Assembly: GCA_036563505.1 (NCBI GenBank)
Contig: DATCMH010000013.1
Location: 65,993 to 129,992, forward strand
DNA length: 64,000 nt
Reading direction: 5' to 3'
From: DATCMH01 sp036563505
Lineage (GTDB): Bacteria; Pseudomonadota; Alphaproteobacteria; Rhizobiales; Beijerinckiaceae
The position numbers and the translations under genes are program-made. Below, in pieces: positions 15,743-24,530 of this stretch; position 1 is the stretch's first letter; each line of letters begins with the position of its first letter. Under the pieces are notes generated by a model. It saw nothing but the letters and a program-made list of their open reading frames with translations. It was not told the origin of the DNA and searched no databases.

Positions 15743-16621
15743 TCACACCGCCACGCCGCTTGTGTCGATCGGGCGCTCCTCGAAGGCCAGGACGCGCTGG
15801 GTCTGCTCGCCCAGGCGCTCGATGCCGAGACGCACGGTGTCGCCGGACTTGAGATAGCGCTGCGGCTTCATGCCCATGCCGACGCCCGGCGGGGTGCCCG
15901 TGGTGATCACGTCGCCCGGCTCCAGGATCATGAAGTGCGAGGTGTAGGACACGATCTTGCGCACGTCGAAGATCATGGTCTTCGTCGAGCCGGTCTGCAT
16001 GCGTTCCCCGTTCACGTCGAGGAACATGGAGAGGTCCTGCACGTCCGGGATCTCGTCGCGGGTGACGAGCCATGGGCCCAGAGGGCCGAAGGTCGGACAG
16101 CCCTTGCCCTTCGACCAGGTGCCGCCGCGCTCGAGCTGGTATTCCCGCTCCGACACGTCGTTGCAGACGCAGAAGCCCGCGACGTAGTTCAGCGCCTCGT
16201 TGGCGCCGACGTAGGACGCCCGCTCGCCGATGACGATGGCGAGTTCCACCTCCCAATCGGTCTTCGTCGAGCCGCGCGGAATGACGACGTCGTCGTTCGG
16301 CCCGACGATGCAGGACGGCGCCTTGTTGAAGAGGATAGGCTCGGCCGGGATCGGGGCGCCCGTCTCGGCGGCGTGGTCGGCATAGTTGAGACCGACCGCG
16401 ATGAAGTTGCCGACCTCGCCCACGCAGGGGCCAAGGCGCGCGCCGGCGGGGGCTGCTGGCAGGCTCGCCGGGTCGAGAGCCCGCAGCCGATCGAGGCTCT
16501 CGCGCGACAGGGTGGGTCCGGCAAGGTCCGGGATTACCCCGGACAGATCGCGGATCGTGCCGCCGGCATCCACCAGGCCCGGCTTCTCTTCACCCGGCGC
16601 TCCGAAACGAACGAGCTTCAC
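15743..16621 (-). CDS. Fumarylacetoacetate hydrolase family protein
   Basis: A 292-residue protein of the FAH superfamily, which hydrolyses or hydrates beta-diketo and oxo-acid substrates with a divalent metal. An N-terminal cap (MKLVRFG, KPGLVD) is followed by the barrel core: GLNYADHAAETG near residue 75, the metal-binding Glu pair in DWEVELAIVIG near 125, NDVSEREYQ, then LSMFLDVNGERMQTG and the closing TGTPPGVGMGM. The pattern is closest to ureidoglycolate lyase or 2,4-diketo-3-deoxyfuconate hydrolase-like members, so the substrate cannot be fixed. It is transcribed singly. Confidence 0.85.
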   Translation of the reverse strand: MKLVRFGAPGEEKPGLVDAGGTIRDLSGVIPDLAGPTLSRESLDRLRALDPASLPAAPAGARLGPCVGEVGNFIAVGLNYADHAAETGAPIPAEPILFNKAPSCIVGPNDDVVIPRGSTKTDWEVELAIVIGERASYVGANEALNYVAGFCVCNDVSEREYQLERGGTWSKGKGCPTFGPLGPWLVTRDEIPDVQDLSMFLDVNGERMQTGSTKTMIFDVRKIVSYTSHFMILEPGDVITTGTPPGVGMGMKPQRYLKSGDTVRLGIERLGEQTQRVLAFEERPIDTSGVAV

Positions 16622-17047
16622 TGGGGCGTTCCTCCATGAACATCAAGGCGCACACTCTGGCCGGCCCGAGCGGGCGTGGCAACGCGGGAAGCCCTGCCTT
16701 CGACGAGACCCTGGGCCGCGTCACACGTCTGTTGCGCAATTGTCACGAGCGCTTGGATTCGTCTCGTCGAATGAGCCTCGGACGCTTCCGGCCTGCTCGG
16801 AATTACTTCGGCTATTCTTGACGTCGACCCAGGTTCATCTCAGCAAACGCCTGTAAACGCCGGTCAGTCCGACCGTTGTCGCTGCCTCCCTTATAGTCGA
16901 ACCGCCTCTCGACTGGGCAGCAACTTAGGGGCTCGCGCCACAGATGCGGCAGGATTGCGGCGCGGGCGCGAGATCGGCAGGATCATCGACAACGGCGGCA
17001 CTCGACCGCACGCGAAACACCAAGAGATCCCAAGGGCTGGACCTTCC
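16622..17047. other. Intergenic region upstream of the FadL-type porin gene
   Basis: This 426-nt stretch separates the divergent FAH and porin genes. A 61-codon ATG frame at 16636-16821 has no recognisable protein features and is not called. The segment 16820-16900 is less GC-rich and contains CTTATAG, a possible -10 element, but no matching -35 at normal spacing was found. It probably holds promoters for both genes. Confidence 0.4.
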
Positions 17048-18406
17048 ATGCGAATTCTCGACCGATCCTTCATTCTCGCCGCCGTGTCCGCCGCGGCGCT
17101 GACCGCCGGCACCGCGTCGGTCCAGGCCGGCTCCTTCTCCATCCGCGCCGGCCAGAGCGCCGAAGGCCTCGGCCTGTCCTTCGCCGGTGCCGCCTCGGGC
17201 GGCATCGGCCTCGGCTCGATCGGCTTCAACCCGGCCACGATCACCATGTTCCCGGGCCGCCACAGCCAGGTGAACGGCACCTATATCCTGCCGCAGGCGG
17301 AGTTCGAGCCCCTCGACGCGCTGACCATCGGCACCTCGCAGCGCTTCGGCGTCTCGCCCAACTCGGGCGATATCGGCCTCGGCGGCGCCTTCGTCCCCGC
17401 GTCCTACAGCGCCTTCCAGATCAATGAGCGCCTCTGGGTGGGCATCGCGACGGGCGCTCCCTTCGGCCTCAACTCGAAGCCGGACGTCCAGCAGTTCGGC
17501 GGTCAGGTCTACGGCACGTCGAGCAAGGTCCGCACCCTGTCGGCGGCGCCCACGATCGGCTACAAGGTCACCGACTGGCTCTCGATCGGCGCCTCGGTCC
17601 AGGTTCAGTATTTCAAGACCACCCTGAAGCAGGCGCTGACCCCGGCCTTCAACTCGCCCCGCACGATCCTCGAGGGTGACGACACCAGCGTCGGCTGGCG
17701 CGTTGGCGCGACGATCACGCCGTTCACCGGCACCACGATCGGTCTCGCCTACCGCTCCTCCATCCGCCACACGCTGGACGGCAGCTTCGTCGCTCCGGCG
17801 CGCCTCAACGCCGTCGTGAACGCGTTCGATAACCCGATCAGCGCCAACCTGAACCTGCCCGACTTCGTCACGTTCAGCCTGTCGCAGCAGATCACGCCCG
17901 ACCTGCAGGCGCATTTCACGGCCGAGTGGGAAAACTGGAGCCGCTTCCGGCGCATCCCGGTGGTGCTCAAGAACGCCGGCGTGCCGCTCACCGGCCTCAA
18001 CTTCGAGTACGACGACGGCTGGTTCTTCTCCGGCGGTCTCGAGTACCAGGTCCGTCCCGGCCTGATCGTGCGCGGCGGTATCGGCTACGAGCTCTCGCCG
18101 GTGAACGATCGGGTGCGGACGGTGCGCATCTCCGACAACGACCGCCTCTGGCTCTCGGCGGGCCTCGGCTATCAGGTCACGCAGCAACTCCGGCTCGACG
18201 TGTCCTACTCCCACCTCTTCGTGAAGGACGCGCCGGTCTTCCTCAACGCGACCTCGGGCAACCCCTCCTTCAACCCGGCGGTGCCCGTGCCCTACAACGC
18301 GGAAGCCAAGCCCAGCATCGACATCGTCTCGGCCTCGCTCACCTATCGCTGGGACACCCCGGCCGCCGCGGCGGTGCCGGTGGCGCCCATCGTGCGCAAG
18401 TACTGA
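17048..18406 (+). CDS. OmpP1/FadL-family outer membrane transport protein
   Basis: A 452-residue outer-membrane beta-barrel of the FadL/TodX family, which takes up long-chain fatty acids and other hydrophobic compounds. ATG 17048 gives a clean signal peptide of about 27 residues (RILDRSFILAAVSAAALTAG then VQAG); a longer frame from 16955 lacks this. The mature start SFSIRAGQSAEGLGLSFAGA is the NPA-type hatch region, with IGFNPATITMFPG near residue 60. Alternating barrel strands follow to the end (VSASLTYRW). A strong terminator lies 25 nt downstream, so it is monocistronic. Confidence 0.9.
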   Translation: MRILDRSFILAAVSAAALTAGTASVQAGSFSIRAGQSAEGLGLSFAGAASGGIGLGSIGFNPATITMFPGRHSQVNGTYILPQAEFEPLDALTIGTSQRFGVSPNSGDIGLGGAFVPASYSAFQINERLWVGIATGAPFGLNSKPDVQQFGGQVYGTSSKVRTLSAAPTIGYKVTDWLSIGASVQVQYFKTTLKQALTPAFNSPRTILEGDDTSVGWRVGATITPFTGTTIGLAYRSSIRHTLDGSFVAPARLNAVVNAFDNPISANLNLPDFVTFSLSQQITPDLQAHFTAEWENWSRFRRIPVVLKNAGVPLTGLNFEYDDGWFFSGGLEYQVRPGLIVRGGIGYELSPVNDRVRTVRISDNDRLWLSAGLGYQVTQQLRLDVSYSHLFVKDAPVFLNATSGNPSFNPAVPVPYNAEAKPSIDIVSASLTYRWDTPAAAAVPVAPIVRKY

Positions 18407-18430
18407 CCAACAACGGGAGAGGCGTCCCGA

Positions 18431-18460
18431 GGGCCGGCGGTCAACGCCGGCCCTTTTTCA
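18431..18460 (+). terminator. Rho-independent terminator after the FadL-type gene
   Basis: A perfect 9-bp stem GGGCCGGCG / CGCCGGCCC with loop GTCAA is followed by TTTTTCATTT. It is 25 nt after the porin stop codon. Confidence 0.9.
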
Positions 18461-18600
18461 TTTCGGCGTAGGCGCGCTGCGGCCGCGACGTCCGGCGGGC
18501 CTCGTTCGCCGCGTGCGAATGGCGCCCTCACGGAGATTGAGGAAGACCCTTGAGCAGCGTGGCTGCATCCGGGATGCTGGACGCCTCTCTGCGGGGTTCC

Positions 18601-19251
18601 ATGCGCAAGCTGCTCTTCTCGAACGGCTCACCCTATGCTCGGCGCGTGCGCGTCGTGCTGATCGAAAAGGGGCTCGCCTTCGAGCCGGACGTCAATGACG
18701 CGGTCCGCCCCATCGAGGAGATCAGGCCCCACAATCCCGCCCTGCAAGTGCCGGTGCTCTACGACGGTGATCGGCACCTGTTCGGGTCTAACTTGATCAT
18801 CGAGTACCTGTTCGAGACCTATCCCACGCCAACCCGTGCGCCCGGGGTCATTCCGCTCGCTCCGTCCATCGTGCGCCCTGACCGGGTCTGGGACGACAAG
18901 CTGGTCCTGACAGCCATCGAGGCGCTTGCGGACGCGCTGGTGAATGTGCGCCTGATGACGGGAGCCGACGAGGAGAGCGTGCCCTTCATGGCCCGCCAGC
19001 GCAGGCGCATCGCGTCGTGCCTTGACTGGCTGGAGCCGCGCATCGAAGCCGATGGCGAGGGCTTCTGGCCCGGCACCTTCTCGGTCATGGACCTCAACCT
19101 GATGTGCCCGCTGCTCTACGGCGAGAAGCGTGGCACCTTCGCCTTCCGCACGGGCCAGTGGCCGCGGGTGACGGCGATGGTCAACCGCTGGCAGAGCCGC
19201 CCGTCGGTGGCTGCTACGCCCGTCAACGAATGGCCGCCGAAGGCGGCTTAG
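18601..19251 (+). CDS. Glutathione S-transferase family protein
   Basis: A 216-residue protein with an N-terminal thioredoxin-fold GST domain (MRKLLFSNGSPYARRVRVVL, then NPALQVPVLYDGDRHLFGSN with the cis-Pro VPVL and the downstream Ser that contacts glutathione) and an all-helical C-terminal domain from about residue 95. The serine in FSNGSPYARR may be catalytic. ATG 18601 is preferred because the fold begins there and the length is typical; a TTG at 18550 with GAGG upstream would add 17 residues. The substrate is unknown. The next gene, phaC, is convergent. Confidence 0.85.
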   Translation: MRKLLFSNGSPYARRVRVVLIEKGLAFEPDVNDAVRPIEEIRPHNPALQVPVLYDGDRHLFGSNLIIEYLFETYPTPTRAPGVIPLAPSIVRPDRVWDDKLVLTAIEALADALVNVRLMTGADEESVPFMARQRRRIASCLDWLEPRIEADGEGFWPGTFSVMDLNLMCPLLYGEKRGTFAFRTGQWPRVTAMVNRWQSRPSVAATPVNEWPPKAA

Positions 19252-19293
19252 GTCTCAAGAAGCCAGACCCGGTCTTGCGTCCCCGAGCGCGTC

Positions 19294-21099
19294 TTACGCC
19301 GCCATCGTCACGTAGGTGCCCGGCGCCGGGCACAAAGCTTTCAGCTTGCCGCCGCCGGGCTCGCGGGCCGGCACCCGCTCGGGGGCCTGGGCCTCGACCC
19401 AGGAGAACCAGTAGGGCCACCAGGTGCCCGGATGCTCCGTCGCCTTGGCGAGCCAATCCTCCAGCTCGCCCTCGACCGGTCCGCCGGTCCAGTACTGGTA
19501 TTTCGGCTTGCCCGCCGGGTTCACGACCCCGGCGATGTGGCCCGAACCCGCGAGCACGTAATCCACCTTGCCCCCGAAGGCCTTCGAGCCCTTGAACACC
19601 GAGCGGGCCGGAGCGATGTGGTCCTCCTTCGCCGCGAGGTTGAGCACCGGGGTCGTCACCTTCTTCAGGTCGAGCCGCACGCCGTCGAGCACCATCTCGC
19701 CCTTGGTCAGCTTGTTCTCGAGGTAGCAGTTGCGGAGATAGAAGGCGTGGTTCGCCGCGGGCATGCGCGTCGAATCCGAGTTCCAGTGCAGGAGGTCGAA
19801 CGGGAAGGGGGAATGCCCCTTCAGGTACACGTTGACCACGTAGGGCCAGATCAGGTCGTTCGGGCGCAGCATGTTGAAGGCGTTCGCCATGCGCGAGCCT
19901 TCGAGGTAGCCTCGCGCCTTCATCATCCCCTCGATGGAGGCGATCTGGGCCTCGTCGGCGAACACTTTCAGGTCACCGGCGTGAGTGAAGTCCACCTGCG
20001 TCGTGAAGAAGGTGGTGCTGTCGATGCGGTCATCGCCAACGGCGGCCATGTAGGCCAGCGTGCAGGCGAGCAACGTCCCGCCGACGCAGTAGCCGATCGA
20101 GGTCACCTTGCGCTCGCCGGTTGCCTGCTCGATGGCGTCGAGCGCGGCGAGGATGCCCTCGCGCATGTAGTGCTCGAAGCCCTTGGTCGCATGGCGCTCG
20201 TCCGGGTTGACCCAGGAGATGCAGAACACCGTGAGTCCCTGCGCCACCGCCCAGCGGATGAAGCTCTTCTCCGGGTTGAGGTCGAGGACGTAGAACTTGT
20301 TGATCCAGGGCGGCACGATGAGGAGCGGCCGGCGCAGCACCTCGGGTGTCGTCGGCGCGTACTGGATGAGCTCGATGAGCTCGTTGCGGAACACCACCTG
20401 GCCTGGGGTGGTGGCCATGTCGATGCCCACCTTGAACTTGTTCGGCTGCGTCTGGCGCAGCTTCAGCTCGCCCTGGCCCGCCTCGATGTCCTCGGCGAGC
20501 ATGCGCATGCCGCGCACCAGGTTGGCGCCGTTCTCCTTCACCGTCTCGCGGATCAGCTCCGGGTTCGTCGCCAGGAAGTTGGAAGGAGAGAGCGCGCCCG
20601 ACAGCTGGCGCACGTAGAACTGCGCCTTGTGACGGGTATGCTCGTCGAGACCCTCGGCTCCCTCGACGAGGTCCTCGGCCCAGCGGGTCGTGACGAGATA
20701 GGCCTGCTTCAGGAAGTCGAAGACGGGGTTCGTCGACCACTCCGGATCCTTGAAGCGAACGTCCTTCGGGTCGGGCGCGGCGACCGGGGGCGCCTCCTCA
20801 CCCTGCATGCGGCGCAGCGTATTCGCCCAGAGCGCCAGGAAGTCCGAGCCGATCTTGGCCTGCGCCTGCATCGCCTTCTGCGGGTCGACGAACCAGGACT
20901 CCGCCACGACGCCCAGCGTCTTGACCATCTCGCCGACCTCGTCGGCGAGGGCCGGCGGCGTGCGGCGCTCCTCCAGAGGTTTCAGGTAGGCGGCCGCGGC
21001 CTTGCCCGCCTCCTCGACGAAGAGCGCCATGTTGCGCGACAGCTCCTCCGGGTTCGGCACCGCGAGCTTGATCGCCGCTTCGTCCTGGGCTCCGTTCAT
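19294..21099 (-). CDS. phaC: Class I poly(3-hydroxyalkanoate) synthase
   Basis: The 601-residue enzyme polymerises hydroxyacyl-CoA into PHA storage granules. ATG 21099 (MNGAQDEAAIKLAVPNPEEL) is preceded by GGAGGGGG at good spacing; the frame extends 73 codons further upstream through the divergent promoter region and is not used. The alpha/beta-hydrolase core has the lipase-like box GYCVGGTLL with catalytic Cys near residue 335, Asp in KEDHIAP near 493 and His in GSGHIAGVVNP near 518. The long N-terminal region and the absence of a PhaE/PhaR partner point to class I. No phaA/phaB/phaR genes are in the window. Confidence 0.96.
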   Translation of the reverse strand: MNGAQDEAAIKLAVPNPEELSRNMALFVEEAGKAAAAYLKPLEERRTPPALADEVGEMVKTLGVVAESWFVDPQKAMQAQAKIGSDFLALWANTLRRMQGEEAPPVAAPDPKDVRFKDPEWSTNPVFDFLKQAYLVTTRWAEDLVEGAEGLDEHTRHKAQFYVRQLSGALSPSNFLATNPELIRETVKENGANLVRGMRMLAEDIEAGQGELKLRQTQPNKFKVGIDMATTPGQVVFRNELIELIQYAPTTPEVLRRPLLIVPPWINKFYVLDLNPEKSFIRWAVAQGLTVFCISWVNPDERHATKGFEHYMREGILAALDAIEQATGERKVTSIGYCVGGTLLACTLAYMAAVGDDRIDSTTFFTTQVDFTHAGDLKVFADEAQIASIEGMMKARGYLEGSRMANAFNMLRPNDLIWPYVVNVYLKGHSPFPFDLLHWNSDSTRMPAANHAFYLRNCYLENKLTKGEMVLDGVRLDLKKVTTPVLNLAAKEDHIAPARSVFKGSKAFGGKVDYVLAGSGHIAGVVNPAGKPKYQYWTGGPVEGELEDWLAKATEHPGTWWPYWFSWVEAQAPERVPAREPGGGKLKALCPAPGTYVTMAA

Positions 21100-21217
21100 C
21101 CTGCGCGTCCCCCTCCGTGTCGGTTCGTCTGAAGACTGACTGAGCCGTCTTTTCGTCAATTTAACGAAGTAGCGACCAATCTCGCCAGTCGCCAGACCGT
21201 TCGCCTGCGAGTTCGTC
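21100..21217. promoter_or_regulatory. Divergent region between phaC and a lipoprotein gene
   Basis: This 118-nt region contains an inverted repeat TTCGT-N7-ACGAA at 21152-21168 inside its AT-richest part, plausibly an operator or promoter element for phaC or the lipoprotein gene. The regulator is unknown. Confidence 0.3.
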
Positions 21218-21568
21218 ATGTCACGCTCCGTTCTTCGCCGTCTCGCGCTCTCCATGGGCGCCGTCGCGGCGCTCGGCGCCTGTTCGGGAGACATCAACCC
21301 GGTGCGGGATGTCGCCATCTCGGCCGGAGTCGGACAGAAGCGCCCCGACGGTCAGGATTTCGTGCGCGACTCCCGCCCCGCTACGCTCGACTACCGCCCC
21401 GTCGGGCGCCTCGCCGCCGAGCGCGACCGCAAGGCGCGGACGCCGACGGAGGTGAAGGCGCTGGAAGCTCAGGTCGACAAGAGCCGGGCGGCGGTGCAGG
21501 CCGCGGGCGAGCAGGCGAAGCAGGCCGGCCAGACCCCGGCGCCCGTCTCGCCGAAGGTGTCGCCGTAA
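21218..21568 (+). CDS. Small hypothetical lipoprotein
   Basis: A 116-residue protein with a lipoprotein signal: SVLRRLALSMGAVAALGAC gives a lipobox LGAC with Cys near residue 22. The mature part has a charged C-terminal helix (AERDRKARTPTEVKALEAQV, then DKSRAAVQAAGEQAKQAG) that could be a short coiled coil, and an Ala/Pro-rich end. No family was recognised. It is divergent from phaC; an aminotransferase gene follows 84 nt later. Confidence 0.6.
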   Translation: MSRSVLRRLALSMGAVAALGACSGDINPVRDVAISAGVGQKRPDGQDFVRDSRPATLDYRPVGRLAAERDRKARTPTEVKALEAQVDKSRAAVQAAGEQAKQAGQTPAPVSPKVSP

Positions 21569-21652
21569 GAGGCCGGGCTGGCGAAGCGGGCGAAGGCTGC
21601 TAAAGCTGATCGAGGACTGCCGCGCGACGGCGGCGCGACGCGAGGGCGCGTG

Positions 21653-22870
21653 ATGAGCGACTTTCACCGGATCAGGCGGCTGCCGCCTTACGTGTTCGAG
21701 CAGGTCAACCGCGCCAAGGCCGCCGCCCGGGGGCAGGGAGCCGACATCGTCGACCTCGGCATGGGCAACCCGGACCTCGCCGCGCCGCCCCACGTGATCG
21801 CCAAGCTCGTCGAGACCGCCGGCAAGCCGCGCACCGACCGCTACTCGGCCTCGAAGGGCATCGCAGGGCTTCGGCGCGCCCAGGCCGGATACTACGAGCG
21901 CCGCTTCGGCGTGAAGCTCAACCCTGACACCCAGGTCGTCGCGACGCTCGGCTCGAAGGAAGGCTTCGCCAACATGGCGCAGGCCATCACGGGACCTGGC
22001 GACGTGGTGCTCGTGCCGAACCCGAGCTACCCGATTCACGCCTTCGGTTTTCTGATGGCGGGCGGCGTCATCCGCTCCGTGCCGGCCGAACCCACCCCCG
22101 CCTTCTTCCCGGCTGCCGAGCGGGCGGTCAATCACTCGATCCCCAAGCCCATCGCCCTCGTCGTCTGCTACCCGGCGAACCCGACCGCCTGCACGGCGAG
22201 CCTCGATTTCTACCGCGACCTCGTCGCCTTCGCGAAGAAGCACGACCTGATCCTGCTCTCCGACCTCGCTTATTCGGAAGTCTATTTCGACGGGGACCCG
22301 CCCCCCTCCGTGCTTCAGGTGCCGGGCGCGATGGACTGCACCGTCGAGTTCACCTCCATGTCAAAGACCTTCTCGATGGCCGGCTGGCGCATCGGCTTCG
22401 CGGTGGGTAACGAGCGGCTGCTCGCGGCGCTCGCCCGGGTGAAATCCTACCTCGACTACGGCGCCTTCACGCCCGTCCAGGTGGCCGCCACCGCCGCGCT
22501 TAACGGGCCGGACGATTGCATCAAGGAGATGCGCGCCACCTACAAGCGCCGCCGCGATGTTCTGGTGGACTCCTTCGCGAAGGCAGGCTGGGCCATCCCA
22601 GCCCCCTCGGCTTCCATGTTCGCCTGGGTGCCGATCCCGGAGAAATTCCGCCCGCTCGGGAGCCTCGAGTTCTCCAAGCTCCTCGTCGAGAAAGCGGACG
22701 TGGCAGTGGCCCCCGGTATCGGCTTCGGCGAGCACGGCGACGATTACGTGCGCATCGCGCTCGTCGAGAACGAGCAGCGCATCCGCCAGGCCGCGCGCGG
22801 CATCCGCCGCTTCTTCGAGACCGCGGACGCGACGCTGCACAACGTCGTGCCGATCGCCAAGGCGGGCTGA
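21653..22870 (+). CDS. Class I/II PLP aminotransferase (AlaC / LL-DAP-aminotransferase-like)
   Basis: A 405-residue fold-type I aminotransferase. GTG 21650 directly precedes ATG 21653, which is used. MSDFHRIRRLPPYVFEQVN and VDLGMGNPDLAAPPH at the N-terminus match the group often annotated LL-diaminopimelate aminotransferase or alanine transaminase AlaC in alphaproteobacteria. Cofactor residues are visible: NPSYPIH, CYPANPTA (Asn), SDLAYSEVYFD (Asp/Tyr), the PLP Lys in SMSKTFSMAGWRIGF near residue 240, and an Arg in YVRIALVENEQRIRQA. The amino donor cannot be fixed by eye. In relatives this gene often precedes hom; that neighbour is absent here. Confidence 0.85.
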   Translation: MSDFHRIRRLPPYVFEQVNRAKAAARGQGADIVDLGMGNPDLAAPPHVIAKLVETAGKPRTDRYSASKGIAGLRRAQAGYYERRFGVKLNPDTQVVATLGSKEGFANMAQAITGPGDVVLVPNPSYPIHAFGFLMAGGVIRSVPAEPTPAFFPAAERAVNHSIPKPIALVVCYPANPTACTASLDFYRDLVAFAKKHDLILLSDLAYSEVYFDGDPPPSVLQVPGAMDCTVEFTSMSKTFSMAGWRIGFAVGNERLLAALARVKSYLDYGAFTPVQVAATAALNGPDDCIKEMRATYKRRRDVLVDSFAKAGWAIPAPSASMFAWVPIPEKFRPLGSLEFSKLLVEKADVAVAPGIGFGEHGDDYVRIALVENEQRIRQAARGIRRFFETADATLHNVVPIAKAG

Positions 22871-22948
22871 GGCGGCCGGGCGGATCGGGCAAGGGAACCG
22901 CAGCCGTCGCGGCCGGGTTCACGGGGGCAACCCCGGAGGCCTTGAGCG

Positions 22949-23299
22949 ATGCGTTTCCTGCCGACCCGGATCCACGGCGTCATCGACTATCTCTGGGGCC
23001 TCGCGCTGATCGCGGCTCCTTTCGTCCTGGGCTTCGCCGACGGAGGCGCGGCGCAATGGACGGCTCTCGTCGCCGGGGCGGGGGCCCTGGTCTACGCGGC
23101 CGTGACGGATTTCGAGCTCGGGATCTGGCGCCTCCTGCCGATGCCCGCCCACCTCGTCATCGACGGCCTGGGCGGAGCGGCGCTCGCCGCCTCGCCGTTT
23201 CTCTTCGGCTTCGCCGACCAGGTGCGCTGGCCGCATGTCCTCTTTGGGCTCTTCGCGGTCGTGGCGAGCCTCATCACCGAGACACGGGCGAGGGGGTGA
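22949..23299 (+). CDS. SPW-repeat-like small membrane protein
   Basis: A 116-residue integral membrane protein with four predicted hydrophobic helices arranged as two similar halves: RIHGVIDYLWGLALIAAPFV, then FADGGAAQWTALVAGAGALV, and AHLVIDGLGGAALAASPFLF followed by FADQVRWPHVLFGLFAVVAS. The recurring pattern of HxxIDxxxGxxLxxxPFxFGFAD and W-x-H/T at the second helix matches SPW-type repeat proteins. Function is unknown. It has its own spacing from both neighbours. Confidence 0.65.
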   Translation: MRFLPTRIHGVIDYLWGLALIAAPFVLGFADGGAAQWTALVAGAGALVYAAVTDFELGIWRLLPMPAHLVIDGLGGAALAASPFLFGFADQVRWPHVLFGLFAVVASLITETRARG

Positions 23300-23369
23300 G
23301 CCCGGCCGCGTTAAGGATCGCCCCAGGCCACCGTTGCCGGTGCTCCCCGGCTTGACTACCTTCCGACCC

Positions 23370-23750
23370 GTGAATCTGCTTCGCGCCCTGTCCCGCCTCG
23401 TGCTGGCCTTCGCTCTGCTGGGCGTGGTGATCGCGCCCGCGCAGGCGATCGGGTCGATGACGCGCGGTCTGGTTCAGGCGCACGGGCACGACGCGCATGG
23501 AGGCCATGGCGGCTCGACGCCGTCCGTCGATCACACCGTCCACGACCACGGCGCGCCGGCAGACGAAATGCCGGTGCACAAGCCGGATGCCTGCAAGACG
23601 GCCTGCTGCATCAGCGTGACCTCGTACCCGCTCCCCGTGAGCGAGGCGACGATGATGTTCTACCGCTCGGTTCGCTACCGCGAGGCCGCGCAAGCCGCTT
23701 CGGGGCGCGTCGATGCCCCGGAACCTGGCATCCCCAAGCTCTTCGCCTGA
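23370..23750 (+). CDS. Small secreted His/Cys-containing protein, possible metal binder
   Basis: A 126-residue protein starting at GTG 23370 (VNLLRALSRLVLAFALLGVV), with a signal peptide ending near AQA. The mature N-terminal half is His-rich (AHGHDAHGGHGG, VDHTVHDHGA) and is followed by CKTACC near residue 90. His clusters plus paired Cys suggest periplasmic binding of copper or another soft metal. It lies just upstream of a DUF305 and a cytochrome c' gene, consistent with a metal or redox stress role. No precise family was recognised; CopL-like is possible. Confidence 0.6.
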   Translation: MNLLRALSRLVLAFALLGVVIAPAQAIGSMTRGLVQAHGHDAHGGHGGSTPSVDHTVHDHGAPADEMPVHKPDACKTACCISVTSYPLPVSEATMMFYRSVRYREAAQAASGRVDAPEPGIPKLFA

Positions 23751-23828
23751 CCGGAATCCGCAAGCAAGGCCCTGTGCTGCCCATGGCGGCGCAGCCCTGA
23801 ACCTGCCCTCATCGATCAGGAACGAGCT

Positions 23829-24530
23829 ATGTTTTCCAATGCCATCCGTCGCCTCGCGACGCGCACCCTCACGTCCAAAGCCCTCACCGCCTTCGCCCTC
23901 GCCGCGGGGCTGAGCACCGCGGCCTCCGGCGCTGCCTTTGCCCAGCACAGCGGCCATCATGGGCATCACGGCCACCACGGTCATGCAGGCCACGGGGCAG
24001 CGAAGTCCTCCGCTCCGAAGAAGAAGGCGCCGGCCAAGAAGCGGAGCTCCGCGGCCGCCGGCGCGCACCATGCCCATGGCGGCGCGGCGATGGGCCATGG
24101 CGGGCATCGAGGCCATGGCGCGAGCGCGTCCGATCCCGCCTCGGTCCGCGAGTTCAAGGTCGCGCACGCGCAGATGATGCGCGGCATGGACCTGCCCTAT
24201 ACCGGCGACGCTGACGTCGACTTCCGCGTCCAGATGATCCCGCACCACCAGGGCGCCATCGACATGGCGCGGGTCGCCATGCGCCACGCCAAGGACCCCT
24301 GGACGCGCCAGCTCGCCGAGGCCGTGATCGTCGAGCAGCAGCGGGAGATCGCCGAGATGCAGGCCTGGCTCTCGCGTCGGGGCATCGCCGCCCCGGCGGG
24401 CAGTCAGCCGCGTCACCTCCTGACCGCCGACTCGTTTCGGACGGTTCCGGAAGAGCCGGGCACGCGGGCCGAGCTGCGCGGGCAGTCCTGGGCTCCGGGA
24501 GGCGGCATCCCGGCCTTCGGCGCGCGATGA
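23829..24530 (+). CDS. DUF305 (CopM-like) periplasmic protein with His-rich linker
   Basis: A 233-residue protein: signal peptide to about residue 38 (FALAAGLSTAASGAAFAQ), then a His/Gly-rich stretch (HSGHHGHHGHHGHAGHG), a Lys/Ala linker, a second His-rich patch (HHAHGGAAMGHGGHRGHG), and a ferritin-like DUF305 domain from about residue 105. The DUF305 signature is clear: FKVAHAQMMRGM, then QMIPHHQGAIDMARVAM. DUF305 proteins bind copper or other metals and include the cyanobacterial CopM. The stop overlaps the start of the cytochrome gene (ATGA), so the two are coupled. Confidence 0.85.
   Translation: MFSNAIRRLATRTLTSKALTAFALAAGLSTAASGAAFAQHSGHHGHHGHHGHAGHGAAKSSAPKKKAPAKKRSSAAAGAHHAHGGAAMGHGGHRGHGASASDPASVREFKVAHAQMMRGMDLPYTGDADVDFRVQMIPHHQGAIDMARVAMRHAKDPWTRQLAEAVIVEQQREIAEMQAWLSRRGIAAPAGSQPRHLLTADSFRTVPEEPGTRAELRGQSWAPGGGIPAFGAR

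Noticed and set aside
16636..16821. Small ATG frame of 61 codons before the FadL-type gene
   Set aside because: No Shine-Dalgarno, no signal, low-complexity Arg-rich product; probably chance.
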